From: an uncultured Dysgonomonas sp.
GTDB lineage: Bacteria; Bacteroidota; Bacteroidia; Bacteroidales; Dysgonomonadaceae
Direction: 5' to 3'
Length of the DNA stretch: 64,000 nt
Assembly: GCA_937995835.1 (NCBI GenBank)
Contig: CALKIV010000081.1
Coordinates: forward strand, 1 to 64,000
Shown here one piece after another: positions 39,366 through 50,167 of this stretch. Position 1 is the first letter of the stretch, and each line of letters starts with the position of its first letter. The notes under the pieces are model-generated. The model saw nothing but the letters and a program-made list of their open reading frames with translations. It did no database searches and had not been told where the DNA came from. The position numbers and the translations under genes were made by a program.

Positions 39366-40340
39366 TTATTGAAACCTGGTTCCTTCTTCAAATTTGTAAC
39401 CATTAAGAACGTCGACGATTGACATAGCACGTTTTCCAGGCATTTGCATCTGTTTAATAGCGATGAACCCTTCATTGCAAGCCACATGCAAATAGGTTTT
39501 GTTGTCAGTGGATATGCTGCCGACCGTTAGTTGATGTGTTTCTAACACTTTTTCGGCTTCTTGCACTTTGATAGCTAGTGGAGCTTCTTCCTGTGATAAA
39601 ATCAATTCAGTCCAAGCGCAAGGGTAGGGCGATAAGCCTCTTATATGATTGTGTACTCCTTCTGCAGATCGGCTCCAGTCTATTTTGCAAGTCTCTTTGA
39701 AAATCTTAGGAGCACTCTTCAATTCACCCTCTACTTTGTAGAGTTCTTCTTGTGGAGTGGGGGTTACACGATCTTCGATAATCATATCCACAGTCTTTTT
39801 TACCAATTCGGCTCCTTTGAGCATTAATGTGTTGTATATCTTCCCCACATTGTCATTCTCTCCAATTGGTGTTTTGTCTTGCAGAATAATTTCTCCAGTA
39901 TCTATTTCATGTTTTAAGAAAAAAGTAGTGACACCCGTCTCTTTTTCACCATTCATTATTGCCCAGTTGATTGGTGCTGCTCCTCTATACTGAGGTAGCA
40001 GTGAGCCGTGCAGGTTGAATGTGCCTAAAGGTGGCATATTCCAAACAGCTTCGGGCAGCATCCTGAAAGCAACTACAATTTGCAGATCAGCATTCAATGA
40101 TTTTAGGTCTTCTAGAAATTTCTCATCTTTCAACTTTTCAGGTTGAAGAAGAGTTAACTCTTTTTCAACGGCATATTGTTTTACTGCCGAGTATTGTAAT
40201 TTGTGTCCACGTCCAGCTGGTTTGTCTGGCATGGTTATTACACCTACGATGTTATAATCGTTTTCAACAAGTATCCTGAGACTCTCTACTGCAAAGTCAG
40301 GAGTACCCATAAAAATTATTCTTAAATCTTTTTTAGTCAT
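39366..40340 (-). CDS. fmt: Methionyl-tRNA formyltransferase
   Basis: The sequence RIIFMGTPDFAVESLRIL, AFRMLPEAVWNMPPLGTFNLHGSLLPQYRGAAPINWAI and the C-terminal OB-like part HNHIRGLSPYPCAWTELIL are those of Fmt, which formylates initiator Met-tRNA with 10-formyl-tetrahydrofolate. The active site (NLHGSLLP) is intact and the length (324 aa) is normal. It is a single-copy housekeeping gene, adjacent to a zinc-ribbon membrane protein and a ClC channel in the same direction. Confidence 0.95.
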   Translation of the reverse strand: MTKKDLRIIFMGTPDFAVESLRILVENDYNIVGVITMPDKPAGRGHKLQYSAVKQYAVEKELTLLQPEKLKDEKFLEDLKSLNADLQIVVAFRMLPEAVWNMPPLGTFNLHGSLLPQYRGAAPINWAIMNGEKETGVTTFFLKHEIDTGEIILQDKTPIGENDNVGKIYNTLMLKGAELVKKTVDMIIEDRVTPTPQEELYKVEGELKSAPKIFKETCKIDWSRSAEGVHNHIRGLSPYPCAWTELILSQEEAPLAIKVQEAEKVLETHQLTVGSISTDNKTYLHVACNEGFIAIKQMQMPGKRAMSIVDVLNGYKFEEGTRFQ

Positions 40341-40341
40341 T

Positions 40342-41667
40342 CTATTCTTTTATATCTCTACCATCAAGTCTAACCTTTACTAACTCTCCATCTTTGATTG
40401 GGATGAGCACATAGTTGATATAGTTGTGGTATATGACAAAATAATTATCTGTCAGTCCTATATTTTGGTCATTTATGTATGAGAAATTATCTTTAGTTGA
40501 TGCTTTTTTTGTCCAAATAGGTTCTTTGGTTTTTATGTCCAATAACTGAAATAATGTTTGAGTGTCTTGCGCTGGTGTAGGTTTATATTTTATAAGTAGA
40601 GTCTTATCTGTTTGATATAATACTGCTGGCTCAAAGTATAATCTATCAGGCGTAAAATCCTCATAAGATTCTAGATTTGTAGTCGATCTGTTATAACCTA
40701 GCATCTTCATATTCTTGTTGTTGTTGCGCCAATCTTTTTCCCATTTAATATAATTGGGTTTCGTATTCTTGCCTTTGGTATGATGTAGATATTTTATTTT
40801 CAATAGTTGAATCGGTATATCAGGAAAATCACTTGATTGTTTTGTGAAGATATAGCTGGTCCTTTCATTCAATTCATCATTGTTGAATTCTCTATTATAG
40901 CTTCTATCACTGCTGTTTATTAAAGTGTTAGTAGCAGGATAATAAATAAGATTCTTACCTGTATTAGTCAAAATCTTATATCCCTCGCCATTGGTGTAAT
41001 ATTCAAATTCTATGCTAGCAATGCCAACATTAAACTCAGAGTGTCGGCTCAAGAGATCTGCTGTTATATCATTGAAAGTGTGTTTCTCAAAATCAACTTC
41101 AAAGAGATTCGATTTATTGAGTATGACTAAGTTTTTATTAATACTCTCAAAATAACGAGCCTTGAAATGGTCAGAGCTACTAGTCGTAAAACTAATGTTT
41201 TCTAGTTTTGTATCTTTGATTGTTGCATTATTTTCTAGGTCATAGAATGAGAAATAATAGCCATTCCTAGAATCTTCTGTATCTTGATATCCTTTGCGAA
41301 ATGTCTTTTTAGAAAGACTTAGCACTATTGGTTTGGATGAAGAATGTGCCATCGTTGAGCCTGAAAAACTATCATGTACACTTTCATTTATTACAGAAGT
41401 ACTAGAATCAGAGTTAGATATGATAATTAAGATGATGAATACCAGGACGATACCGAAAGCACCAATAAGCACTTTTTTTACCATTGCAGGGTCAGCTGGC
41501 TTAGGCTCATTTCTAGTATACTGATGCCTCACATTGATATTGATATCATCATTGTCCAAGAAATACTCAGTACCACAACTGTCACATTTGTAGTGATCTT
41601 GCTTTATTTCGGATTGTCGTGCACTACCACATTGTGGGCACTGAATTACTTTTATCTTTTTAGCCAT
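40342..41667 (-). CDS. Zinc-ribbon membrane protein, 441 aa
   Basis: A CPQCGSARQSEIKQDHYKCDSCG zinc ribbon (residues 9-31) is followed by a membrane helix (VLIGAFGIVLVFIILIIIS, about 66-84). The long periplasmic part is beta-rich, with SFYDLENNA and repeated aspartate/lysine segments. The gene starts 29 bases after the ClC gene and ends one base before fmt. Substrate and partner are unknown. It may sense or buffer envelope state, but no motif proves this. Confidence 0.65.
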   Translation of the reverse strand: MAKKIKVIQCPQCGSARQSEIKQDHYKCDSCGTEYFLDNDDININVRHQYTRNEPKPADPAMVKKVLIGAFGIVLVFIILIIISNSDSSTSVINESVHDSFSGSTMAHSSSKPIVLSLSKKTFRKGYQDTEDSRNGYYFSFYDLENNATIKDTKLENISFTTSSSDHFKARYFESINKNLVILNKSNLFEVDFEKHTFNDITADLLSRHSEFNVGIASIEFEYYTNGEGYKILTNTGKNLIYYPATNTLINSSDRSYNREFNNDELNERTSYIFTKQSSDFPDIPIQLLKIKYLHHTKGKNTKPNYIKWEKDWRNNNKNMKMLGYNRSTTNLESYEDFTPDRLYFEPAVLYQTDKTLLIKYKPTPAQDTQTLFQLLDIKTKEPIWTKKASTKDNFSYINDQNIGLTDNYFVIYHNYINYVLIPIKDGELVKVRLDGRDIKE

Positions 41668-41696
41668 TCTCTGTAAAGTTGTGTTTGAGGAGGGGG

Positions 41697-43487
41697 TTAT
41701 CCTTCTGCAAAGTTGTCTGCTAGTACCTCTCTGTAGACGTCAAGTATCATTGATTTGGAGATAAATCCAAGATAGTGTTCTTTTTCGTCTATTACAGGTA
41801 GATTCCAAGCCTTAGTTTTGTCAAAAAGCTCCATTATTTCTCCCATACTCATGCCTATTCTGATAATAGCAGGTGGAGAAGTCATTAAATCCGTTATTTT
41901 GAATCGGCGATATAATTCTGGACGGAACATGATTGTTCTGATATTGTCAATCAGGACGATCCCCATAAATCTTTTTTTGTTGTCCACTACAGGAAAAACA
42001 TTTCTTGATGAGCCTGAAATGATATGTACCATGTCGCCAAGTGTCATATCAGGACCTACAGAGACAAAATTCGTTTCTATCAAGTCTTCTTTATTCATCA
42101 AGGTCAATATTGCTTTGTCTTTTTCGTGAGTAAGCAATTCCCCTCTTTTGGCTAAACGCATAGAGTATATACTATGCTTTTCGAATAGTCTTATTGTTGC
42201 GTAAGCTGTCACAGCTGTTATCATGATGGGCAATAGCAAGTCATAGCCTCCTGTCAACTCTACGATTAAGAATGTACCTGTCAGAGGTGCATGCATCACA
42301 CCTGCCATAATCCCAGCCATACCCATCAGAGCAAAATTACTTTCAGGAAGAATAGTGTTTAAATATTGCCCTCTGTTGATCATATTGAAGGTGTTGGAGA
42401 AAACGAAACCTGCAATAGCACCAAGGAAGAGTGATGGTGCAAAAATACCTCCTGTCCCTCCCCCCGCATTGGTGGCACTAGAGGCAAAAACCTTGAATAA
42501 GATGATTGCTCCTAAAAAGATGATGAGTGTCCATTTGTAATCTTTCAGTTGAAAGAACATACTACCATCTAGTAGGTTGTCAAAAGTTCTACCGTTGATC
42601 AGGGTATCGATCGTATCATAACCCTCACCATACAATGGCGGAAAGATGAAAATCAAAAGACTCAGAATACAAGCTGCTATTCCGAACTTTTGCCAATAAT
42701 TATACTTGCCAAAGAATGTTTCAATCCAGTTCATCGCTCTGGTGAAGTAGAGAGAAACAAGTCCACAGAATATACCTAGGAGGATAACATAAGGAATCCT
42801 TTCCATCAAAAATGGTTCTGTTTGGCTGTAATTGAACATCGCATTCGTACCCATTGTGAGATACGACACGGTGGTAGCTGTAAGTGCCGTTACCAGTAAA
42901 GGCAGAATGGTGAAGGTTGTCAGATCGAGCAGTAAAACTTCGACTACGAAAAGCAGCCCTGCAATCGGAGCCTTAAAAATGCCGGCAATAGCACCGGCGG
43001 CACCACAACCAATGAGAAGCATCAAATATTTTTGTTCAAGCTTCAAGAAACGACCAAGATTAGAACCTATGGCAGAACCTGTAAGCACAATTGGTGCCTC
43101 AGCTCCTACCGATCCCCCAAAACCAATGGTAATGGAACTGGCTATAATGGAGGTATATGTGTTGTGAAGTTTAAGAAAACTTTTTCTCTTCGAAATGGCA
43201 TATAATATTCTGGTCACCCCATGGCTTATATTGTCTTTCACAATGTATTTGACAAAAAGTCCGGCAATCAAGATACCCACTACCGGATAGAGTAGGTATA
43301 GATAGTTGGCAGAGTCGGCCAAAAAGTTTGACCTGAGCACATTTTGAATAAGGTGTATGGTCTGCTTTAAGACATAAGCAGCCAAAGCTGTAAATATTCC
43401 AATGAGGAAAGATGCAATAAGAACAAGATTTTGCTCTTGAATATTGTTGTTCTTCCAAATCAAAAATTTACTGTATATCGCTTTCAT
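41697..43487 (-). CDS. ClC chloride channel/antiporter with CBS domains, 596 aa
   Basis: The ClC signatures are visible: GGSVGAEAPIVLTGS (the gating-glutamate region, GAEAP in place of GREGP), ATNAGGGTGGIFAPSLFLGA and a multi-helix membrane part. The C-terminus carries two CBS domains (LIETNFVSVGPDMTLGDMVHII and ITDLMTSPPAIIRIGMSMGEI). ClC proteins exchange or conduct chloride across the membrane, and the CBS pair usually senses nucleotides. The gene is upstream of the zinc-ribbon gene and fmt. Confidence 0.9.
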   Translation of the reverse strand: MKAIYSKFLIWKNNNIQEQNLVLIASFLIGIFTALAAYVLKQTIHLIQNVLRSNFLADSANYLYLLYPVVGILIAGLFVKYIVKDNISHGVTRILYAISKRKSFLKLHNTYTSIIASSITIGFGGSVGAEAPIVLTGSAIGSNLGRFLKLEQKYLMLLIGCGAAGAIAGIFKAPIAGLLFVVEVLLLDLTTFTILPLLVTALTATTVSYLTMGTNAMFNYSQTEPFLMERIPYVILLGIFCGLVSLYFTRAMNWIETFFGKYNYWQKFGIAACILSLLIFIFPPLYGEGYDTIDTLINGRTFDNLLDGSMFFQLKDYKWTLIIFLGAIILFKVFASSATNAGGGTGGIFAPSLFLGAIAGFVFSNTFNMINRGQYLNTILPESNFALMGMAGIMAGVMHAPLTGTFLIVELTGGYDLLLPIMITAVTAYATIRLFEKHSIYSMRLAKRGELLTHEKDKAILTLMNKEDLIETNFVSVGPDMTLGDMVHIISGSSRNVFPVVDNKKRFMGIVLIDNIRTIMFRPELYRRFKITDLMTSPPAIIRIGMSMGEIMELFDKTKAWNLPVIDEKEHYLGFISKSMILDVYREVLADNFAEG

Positions 43488-43697
43488 TGAGAAAAATTTT
43501 ATTCTTTTTTTAACTTACAAAAATAGTAAAAAAGAAGTCGAGTATCAATTAAATACCGTTCTTATATTTTATACTTTCTTTTATCCAGTAAGGGCTTCGG
43601 AACAGAATTTGAGATGATTCGGAAAGAAAAGGGGTTCGAGGCAAAACTTTTTTATTACTTTTGTCCTCAAATTTGAGAGAAATCATAAAATAAAAAA

Positions 43698-44609
43698 ATG
43701 CAAAAATACGATTTGTGCTGCATTGGGCACATAACACTAGATAAAGTGGTAACTCCACAAAAAACAGTTTATATGCCCGGTGGAACATCTTTCTATTGTT
43801 CGCATGCCATAAGGCATTTCGATGATATCAATTTTGGATTGATTGCTTCTTTGGCAAAATCGGAACTCGATGTTGTTAAAGATTTAGAAAGCAAAGGGGT
43901 AGATGTAAATGTTGTTTATAGTAATAAGTCCGTCTATTTCGAAAATGTATATGGTGAGAACCAAGATGATCGTACACAACGTGTTTTGGCAAAAGCAGAT
44001 CCATTTGTGATTGAAAATGTTGATGGAATAGATTCTACAATTTATTTTTTGGGGGCGCTCCTTGCTGATGATTTCTCTTTGGAATTTGTTCGTGAATTAT
44101 CAGAAAAGGGATTAGTGGCTGTTGACTCTCAAGGCTATCTGAGAAAAGTGGAAAATGAAAATGTTTTCGCAATTGATTGGGCAGATAAGCTGGAATTCCT
44201 CAAATATGTTCATTTCTTAAAAGTGAACGAAATGGAATTAGAGGTTCTAACTGGAGAAAGCGATATTCAGAAAGCTTCTAAAATGCTCTATAGCTGGGGT
44301 GTGAAAGAAGTGGTGGTTACCTTGGGTAGCATGGGCTCTGTGATATATGACGGAAAAGAATTCTATCCAATACCTGCCTACAAACCGGCATCTGTGATAG
44401 ATGCTACGGGGTGTGGCGATACTTATATGACCGGTTATTTATATAAAAGAGCCTTAGGGAAAAGTTACACTGAAGCTGCCGAATTTGGAGCTGCAATGGC
44501 AACTATGAAGATAGAAAATACAGGGCCATTTAGTGGTCAAGAATCGGATGTTTTGCAGAGAATAAGTAACTCTGAAAAGACTTTGCCGGTTGTGGATGCT
44601 TGTAGATAA
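43698..44609 (+). CDS. PfkB-family sugar kinase, 303 aa
   Basis: The ribokinase fold is present: MPGGTSFYCSHAIRHF near the N-terminus and the ATP/anion-hole motif DATGCGDTYMTGYL (Asp235-Gly240-Asp241 region) with the catalytic aspartate. The substrate cannot be named. A terminator lies directly after the stop. It precedes the carbohydrate locus on the same strand. Confidence 0.85.
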   Translation: MQKYDLCCIGHITLDKVVTPQKTVYMPGGTSFYCSHAIRHFDDINFGLIASLAKSELDVVKDLESKGVDVNVVYSNKSVYFENVYGENQDDRTQRVLAKADPFVIENVDGIDSTIYFLGALLADDFSLEFVRELSEKGLVAVDSQGYLRKVENENVFAIDWADKLEFLKYVHFLKVNEMELEVLTGESDIQKASKMLYSWGVKEVVVTLGSMGSVIYDGKEFYPIPAYKPASVIDATGCGDTYMTGYLYKRALGKSYTEAAEFGAAMATMKIENTGPFSGQESDVLQRISNSEKTLPVVDACR

Positions 44610-44658
44610 TGCACTAACGATAAGAGCTCGAAAAGGACACTCTTATCCTTAGTGCATT
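44608..44658 (+). terminator. Hairpin after the PfkB gene
   Basis: A long imperfect stem, AATGCACTAA-GATAAGAG pairing with CTCTTATC-TTAGTGCATT, overlaps the stop codon. The T-run is short, but the structure is strong and fits a terminator. Confidence 0.7.
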
Positions 44659-44689
44659 AAACACATAAAAATTAAAACAATACAATATC

Positions 44690-45841
44690 ATGAATTTTAG
44701 ATTAACCTTAATTTTGAGTTTACTTACTCTTGCTTTCCTTCCCTCTTGTGGAGAAGTGGAGGATAGAGTTTCTATAACCAATCCTAGTAATAGTCATTTT
44801 ATAGGACTAGCAGAAATCTCTTTATCGGAGATTAAGAACAATGAGTATGAAAACTATTTAGTAATCAATGAGAAAGGTGACACCTTGGCCTCTCAATTGA
44901 GTCATGATAACAAATTACTCTTTCAAGTAGATATCAAGGCTCAGTCATCTCAAAGTTTTACTCTAACAAAAGGAGGTAAGCATACTTACAAGGCTAAAGT
45001 GTTTGGTCGTCATTATCCCGAACGACGTGGAGATTTTGCTTGGGAAAACGACCGAGTAGGTTTTCGTTTCTATGGGAAAGAACTCAAAGACGTCCAGGCA
45101 GCTACCAGTGGTTTGGATTTATGGTATAAACGTACTGATAGAATGGTTCTAGATGATTGGTACCGAAAAGACCTCTCTAAAGAAGCATCTTATCATGTAG
45201 ATCATGGTGAAGGTTGCGATCCTTATGCTGTAGGGCAAACATTAGGTGGAGGAAGTATGGCGATTCTACTTGATAGTGTTTTGCAATTAAATGAAAACTT
45301 TAATGATTTTGAGGTTTTAGATAATGGTCCTCTTCGTGTGACGTTTAAATTAGATTATCCTACCATCAGGCTAGATGGTCAGGAAGTAAAGGAAACCAAA
45401 ACTATTTCGTTGGATGTAGGAAGCCAGCTCACAAAGATTGTTCAAGAGTATACTTGTGACAAGGAAGTGATGGTTGCCACAGGCTTTCCTAAGAGGACAC
45501 AAGGAGACTCAATTCTTTATAAAAAAGGGCAAAATTATTTCGTATATCAAGAACCAGAGTCTAATGAGAATGGGCAAATTTTTCTAGGAATTATTATTCC
45601 AGAAGGAATTGACGATGTTTTTGTCAATCAAAAGACTATGGTCAACAATTCTGATAAAATGTTAACAACATTACCCAATATCGTTGCTACAAGTAAATAT
45701 CAGCCTAATCACCCTATTGTTTATTATACAGGTTTTGGTTGGACGAAGTATGGATTTGAAACTTTGTCTTCTTTCGAAGATTACCTGTCTCATTTTTCAG
45801 CTTCACTGTCTGAACCTTTACGTGTCACCTATATGAAATAA
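44690..45841 (+). CDS. DUF4861-type lipoprotein, 383 aa
   Basis: A lipoprotein signal peptide (LILSLLTLAFLPSC) anchors the protein. The body, with VFGRHYPERRGDFAWENDRVGFRFYG, VDHGEGCDPYAVGQTLGGGS and FGWTKYGFETLSSFEDYLSHF, matches the DUF4861 family found in carbohydrate loci of Bacteroidota. I recall its biochemical role as unsettled. The open frame is full length. It is the first gene of the polysaccharide locus and lies 103 bases before the regulator. Confidence 0.75.
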   Translation: MNFRLTLILSLLTLAFLPSCGEVEDRVSITNPSNSHFIGLAEISLSEIKNNEYENYLVINEKGDTLASQLSHDNKLLFQVDIKAQSSQSFTLTKGGKHTYKAKVFGRHYPERRGDFAWENDRVGFRFYGKELKDVQAATSGLDLWYKRTDRMVLDDWYRKDLSKEASYHVDHGEGCDPYAVGQTLGGGSMAILLDSVLQLNENFNDFEVLDNGPLRVTFKLDYPTIRLDGQEVKETKTISLDVGSQLTKIVQEYTCDKEVMVATGFPKRTQGDSILYKKGQNYFVYQEPESNENGQIFLGIIIPEGIDDVFVNQKTMVNNSDKMLTTLPNIVATSKYQPNHPIVYYTGFGWTKYGFETLSSFEDYLSHFSASLSEPLRVTYMK

Positions 45842-45907
45842 AAGTGATTTTTTTGAAAATCAGATACAAAGAGACTTCTGATACAATAGTTACGCCTAAA
45901 AATCTTC

Positions 45908-45933
45908 CTAAGGTATAATACATTATACCTTAG
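45908..45933. repeat. 12-bp-arm palindrome before the HTCS gene
   Basis: CTAAGGTATAAT-AC-ATTATACCTTAG is a perfect inverted repeat 11 bases ahead of the regulator start. It may be an operator or a weak terminator. No T-run follows. Confidence 0.65.
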
Positions 45934-45944
45934 ATTTAAGCCAA

Positions 45945-48900
45945 ATGAAAACACCTAGAGTGTTATTAACTTCACTGATAATAGTATTAATATTATCAAT
46001 AACCATTGATAGTTTAGCGAAGAATCGTTTAGAAAATATGCCATTCAAGCAATTTTCAACATTAAACGGTTTACCGAATAATATGGTGCATCAGATTTAT
46101 CAAGATCGAGATGGCTATATTTGGGCAGCAACTTTCTATGGATTATTTCGTTATGATGGATATGAAGTCAGAACGATAAAATCAAATCTATACACTCCCG
46201 GATTATTAAATAATAATAATGTTGTTTGTGTAAAAGAGGATTATTCTCATCGACTATGGATTGGAACTCACGAGGGGCTTAGTATTCTAGATAAAAAAAC
46301 AGCTAGTATTCGGAAAATAAAACTAGAAGGAGTAAAGCACCAAAGACTTAATGAAATCTACGTAACAGAAGAGAACGATATCTATTTAGGATATATTCGT
46401 GGTTTAGCATATTATGATTTACAACAAGATTCGATAATGCTAATGAATTCTGAAAACAGTAGAGGGGATATCCCACAACAAGTAAATATTCAGGCTCTTA
46501 TAGAAGACCATAATGGGGATTTATTAATTGGGACATGGAATCACGGATTATATCGTTACATACCCAAAGAGAAAAGGTTCATACATTATCCTTGGGATAA
46601 ATTAGACAAAATTTTATCCTTATTTATTGACTCTCAAAATCAAATATGGATTGGAAGTAGTGGTTCTGGTTTGCATTTGGCTAATTTCTCTTTAGATAAG
46701 GAAGAGATGTCATTAAAGACTTATCAGCATAGAGCTAACGATAACAAATCTCTTTCTTCAGATTTTATTTATTCTATAGATGAGGATTTGCAAACTCGAT
46801 CTCTTTGGTTAGGCACAAGGAATGGATTATGTATAATGGAATTAGATAAAGCCGGTTTATTTATTAACTATAAAAACTCCAATTCAGAAAACTATCTTCC
46901 TGTTCATGAAGTAAATTCGATCCTTCGAGATAGTAATGGTCTGATGTGGATCGGTACTAAAGGTGCAGGCATATTCTTTGTTGACACACAGGCACGTTCG
47001 TTTGATGTGTTTCATGTACAGGATTCTAAATCTCATTTTACAGATTATATTTCAGCTCTTCATGTAGAAAATAATGGAGCCATTTGGGCCGGATTTGGTT
47101 ATGGCGTAGATTATTATAATGAAGATAAGGTTAGTAATGTTTTGTCTACTTCCAGACCATATAGTATATCTTATAGTCAAACAAAGAACGAGATATTACT
47201 TACTGCGCACGATGAAGGCATAATGAGTTGTCGTGACGGTAAAGTTATCAAGCAGTATACAACTCAGAACTGTAATTTCATTCCACACAATTTAGTAAAT
47301 ACTGTATACGAAGATAAAAGGGGTAACTGGTGGGTAGGTAGTTATGCTGGACTTGGAGTTCGTTATAAGAATGGGCAAGAATACTGTTTTAATCAATTAA
47401 AATATTCCGATAAATTACTCCATAAAGAAATAACGTCTATCATTGAAGATAATGAGGGGGCTTTATGGTTAGCTACTAATAACAATGGTATTGTCCAAAT
47501 TACAGGGAATCTTAATCATCCAGATTCTTTTCAATGCAAAAATTATTGCATCGAAAATGGTTTATTACCTGTTAATATTCCTTTATGTTTTTTCTTGGAT
47601 AGCCAAGGGCAAGTTTGGGCTGGGACAGAAGGTAGTGGACTTTGTGTATTTGATCGAAATAGTGATAAATTTGTCTCTGTCCATCAAAAATACAACTTAC
47701 CAGGAGATATGGTTGGCAGTATAGAAGAGGATGATAAAGGCAATTTTTGGATTGGTACGAATCAAGGCTTAGCGAAATTAACGTTAAAAGAAAATAGTGA
47801 AGCAAAAACTAGAATATTTACTGTTGCTGATGGTTTAGCGGATAATTTTTTCAATAAAAATGCATCATGTTACCATAATGGTACATTGTATTTTGGTTGT
47901 AGTAGAGGTATAGTAGTGTTTGATTCGCATATGGCAGAGATAACTGGCAACAATGAAATTTCATTGCGAATAACCGATATTCTATTAAACGGAAAAGGAT
48001 TGAACAGTATATCTGAAGACAAAAGAAATCGAATAAGTTCTTTTGCTCCAGACTTTACCGAAACATTAACAATCCCTGCTGAATATTCAAATTTTTCCAT
48101 TGCTTTCGCTTCACTCACTTACAATATGCCTCAGCAAAATAAGTATGCATACCAGCTACATGACTTTGACACAGATTGGCAATATGTAGATGCTGATCAT
48201 CGTTATGCTTATTATACAAATCTTAGTCCGGGAAAATATACCTTTGAGTTAAAAGCTACGAACGAAAATGGTGATTGGAGTGATGTTCGCAAAATGCAAA
48301 TAATTATAGAACCTCCTATTTGGGCAACATGGTGGGCATATTTTATATATATATTAATTTTTCTTTCAGCTATCGGTTTTATTTTATGGACAATCCGTCG
48401 TAGAATGATATTGAGAAACAGGCTTCATTTACAAAAAATAGAAACAAGCAAAATTCAAGAAGTCAATCATATCAAATTGCAGTTTTTCACCAATATAACA
48501 CACGAGTTGATGACTCCGTTAACAATTATTTCTGCAACCTTAGATGAACTGAAAATACATATTCCTTTTTTTGAAGAGTTGTTAAAAACGATGGACATTA
48601 ATGTACAACGTCTTATTCGTCTTCTTCAACAGATATTGGAATTCAGAAAAGCAGAAAGTGGAAATTTGAAGTTGCGGGTGTCGGAAGGAGATATATCTCT
48701 ATTTGTACGCCATCAAGCTGAAAGCTTCGAACCTCTCATTCGCAAGAATAAACTGCACTTCTCTGTATTATGTGAAGAGGATACAATGATAGCCTATTTT
48801 GATCGTGATAAGCTTGATAAAATATTATATAACTTATTATCGAATGCTGCAAAGTATAATCGAAAAAATGGTTATATCCAGCTAGAGATAAAATACTCAG

Positions 48901-50034
48901 AAACAAAAGATTTTGCTTTTATCTCTGTTAAGGACAATGGAAAAGGGATATCAAAAGAACAACAGGAAAGACTATTTAAACGGTTTTATGATGGAGATTA
49001 TCGTCAGTCAAATACAATAGGTACAGGGATTGGTTTATCGTTGACCCGTGACTTAGTATCGCTGCATCGTGGCACTATCAGAATCGAAAGTGAAATAAAT
49101 CGAGGTTCAAAATTTATTGTAGAATTGCCTATAAAACGTGAAGACTATTTATCTGAAGAAGTTATAGAAATAGATGAGGTGCCTGAAAAAGAGATAGCAG
49201 ATTGGACAGAGTATAATCATGGCCTTGATGATGAAAGTTTATCTTATCATTATAGTACAAATACACCTTGCATACTTTTGGTGGAAGATAACGATGAGTT
49301 ACTATCTGCAATGGTACGTCTTTTGAGCAAAGAATATAGGATTTTTAGAAGCTATTAATGGGCAGGAAGCTCTTAATGTCATCGAAAGCAATGAAGTAAA
49401 CTTAATTATTTCTGATGTACTTATGCCTGACATGGATGGCTTGGAGTTAACAAAACAGATAAAGACTAATGTTGATATCTGTCATATACCCATAATCCTA
49501 TTAACAGCAAGAAATACAGAAGAAAATAGAGAAGAAGGCTATACTGCAGGAGCAGATGCTTATCTGACAAAACCATTTAGCTTATCGACTCTGCATGCCC
49601 GTATCAAAAATCTGTTAAAAGCAAAAGAGCGTACAGCAAATGATTTTAAGAAGCAGTTTGCGTTTGAAATCAAAGATTTAGATTATACAGATATAGACGA
49701 GGAGTTTCTACAGAATGCTATCGAGTGTGTAAATCGTCACTTGGATAACATAGAGTTCGATATCCCTTTATTTATATCCGAAATGGCAATAAGTAGAACT
49801 ACACTTCATAAAAAATTAAAATCTTTGACAGGATTAAACACAACTGCTTTCATTCGTAATGTTCGTCTCAAAGCAGCTTGTAAACTAATGGATGAAAGTA
49901 AGGGCATTCGCATTTCAGAATTAGCATATATGGTTGGCTTTAACGATCCAAAATATTTTTCTATTTGTTTCAAAAAAGAATTTGGAATGCAACCCACAGA
50001 ATACCTTGAAAGATACACAGATACATCTAAATAG
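45945..50034 (+). pseudogene. Hybrid two-component system regulator, frameshifted
   Basis: This is a PUL hybrid two-component system (HTCS). It has a signal sequence, two-component propeller repeats, a Y_Y_Y-like module, a membrane helix near 793-815, a HisKA (FFTNITHELMTPL, His about 852), a GHKL ATPase (DNGKGISKEQQERLFKRF, GTGIGLSLTRDL), a receiver (CILLVEDNDELLSAMV, SDVLMPDMDG) and a C-terminal AraC HTH. The frame is lost at a five-T run (49342-49346). Deleting one T restores YRILEAINGQEALNVIESNE. The second frame then runs to 50034, and the total length (about 1360 aa) is normal for the family. In this copy the receiver/HTH part is likely not made. Confidence 0.85.
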
Positions 50035-50046
50035 TTGATTTAGTTG

Positions 50047-50116
50047 ATAAAAGAACATGTGTCAACCATAAAAGAACATGTGTCAACTGGTAGTTTATAG
50101 CATAAATATACCTTTG
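50047..50116 (+). promoter_or_regulatory. Direct-repeat operator and promoter of the SusC gene
   Basis: A 20-bp direct repeat (50047-50066 and 50068-50087, period 21 bp) carries ATAAAAGAACATGTGTCAAC. It is followed by TACCTTTG (50109-50116), a -7 box without a good -33 box. This is the arrangement expected for an AraC-type HTCS activator acting just upstream. The putative target promoter lies 51 bases ahead of the SusC ATG. Confidence 0.75.
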
Positions 50117-50167
50117 ACAATGTAAAACCTTATGATTGTTAAATGTTAAAAATCAATTAAATTAACT

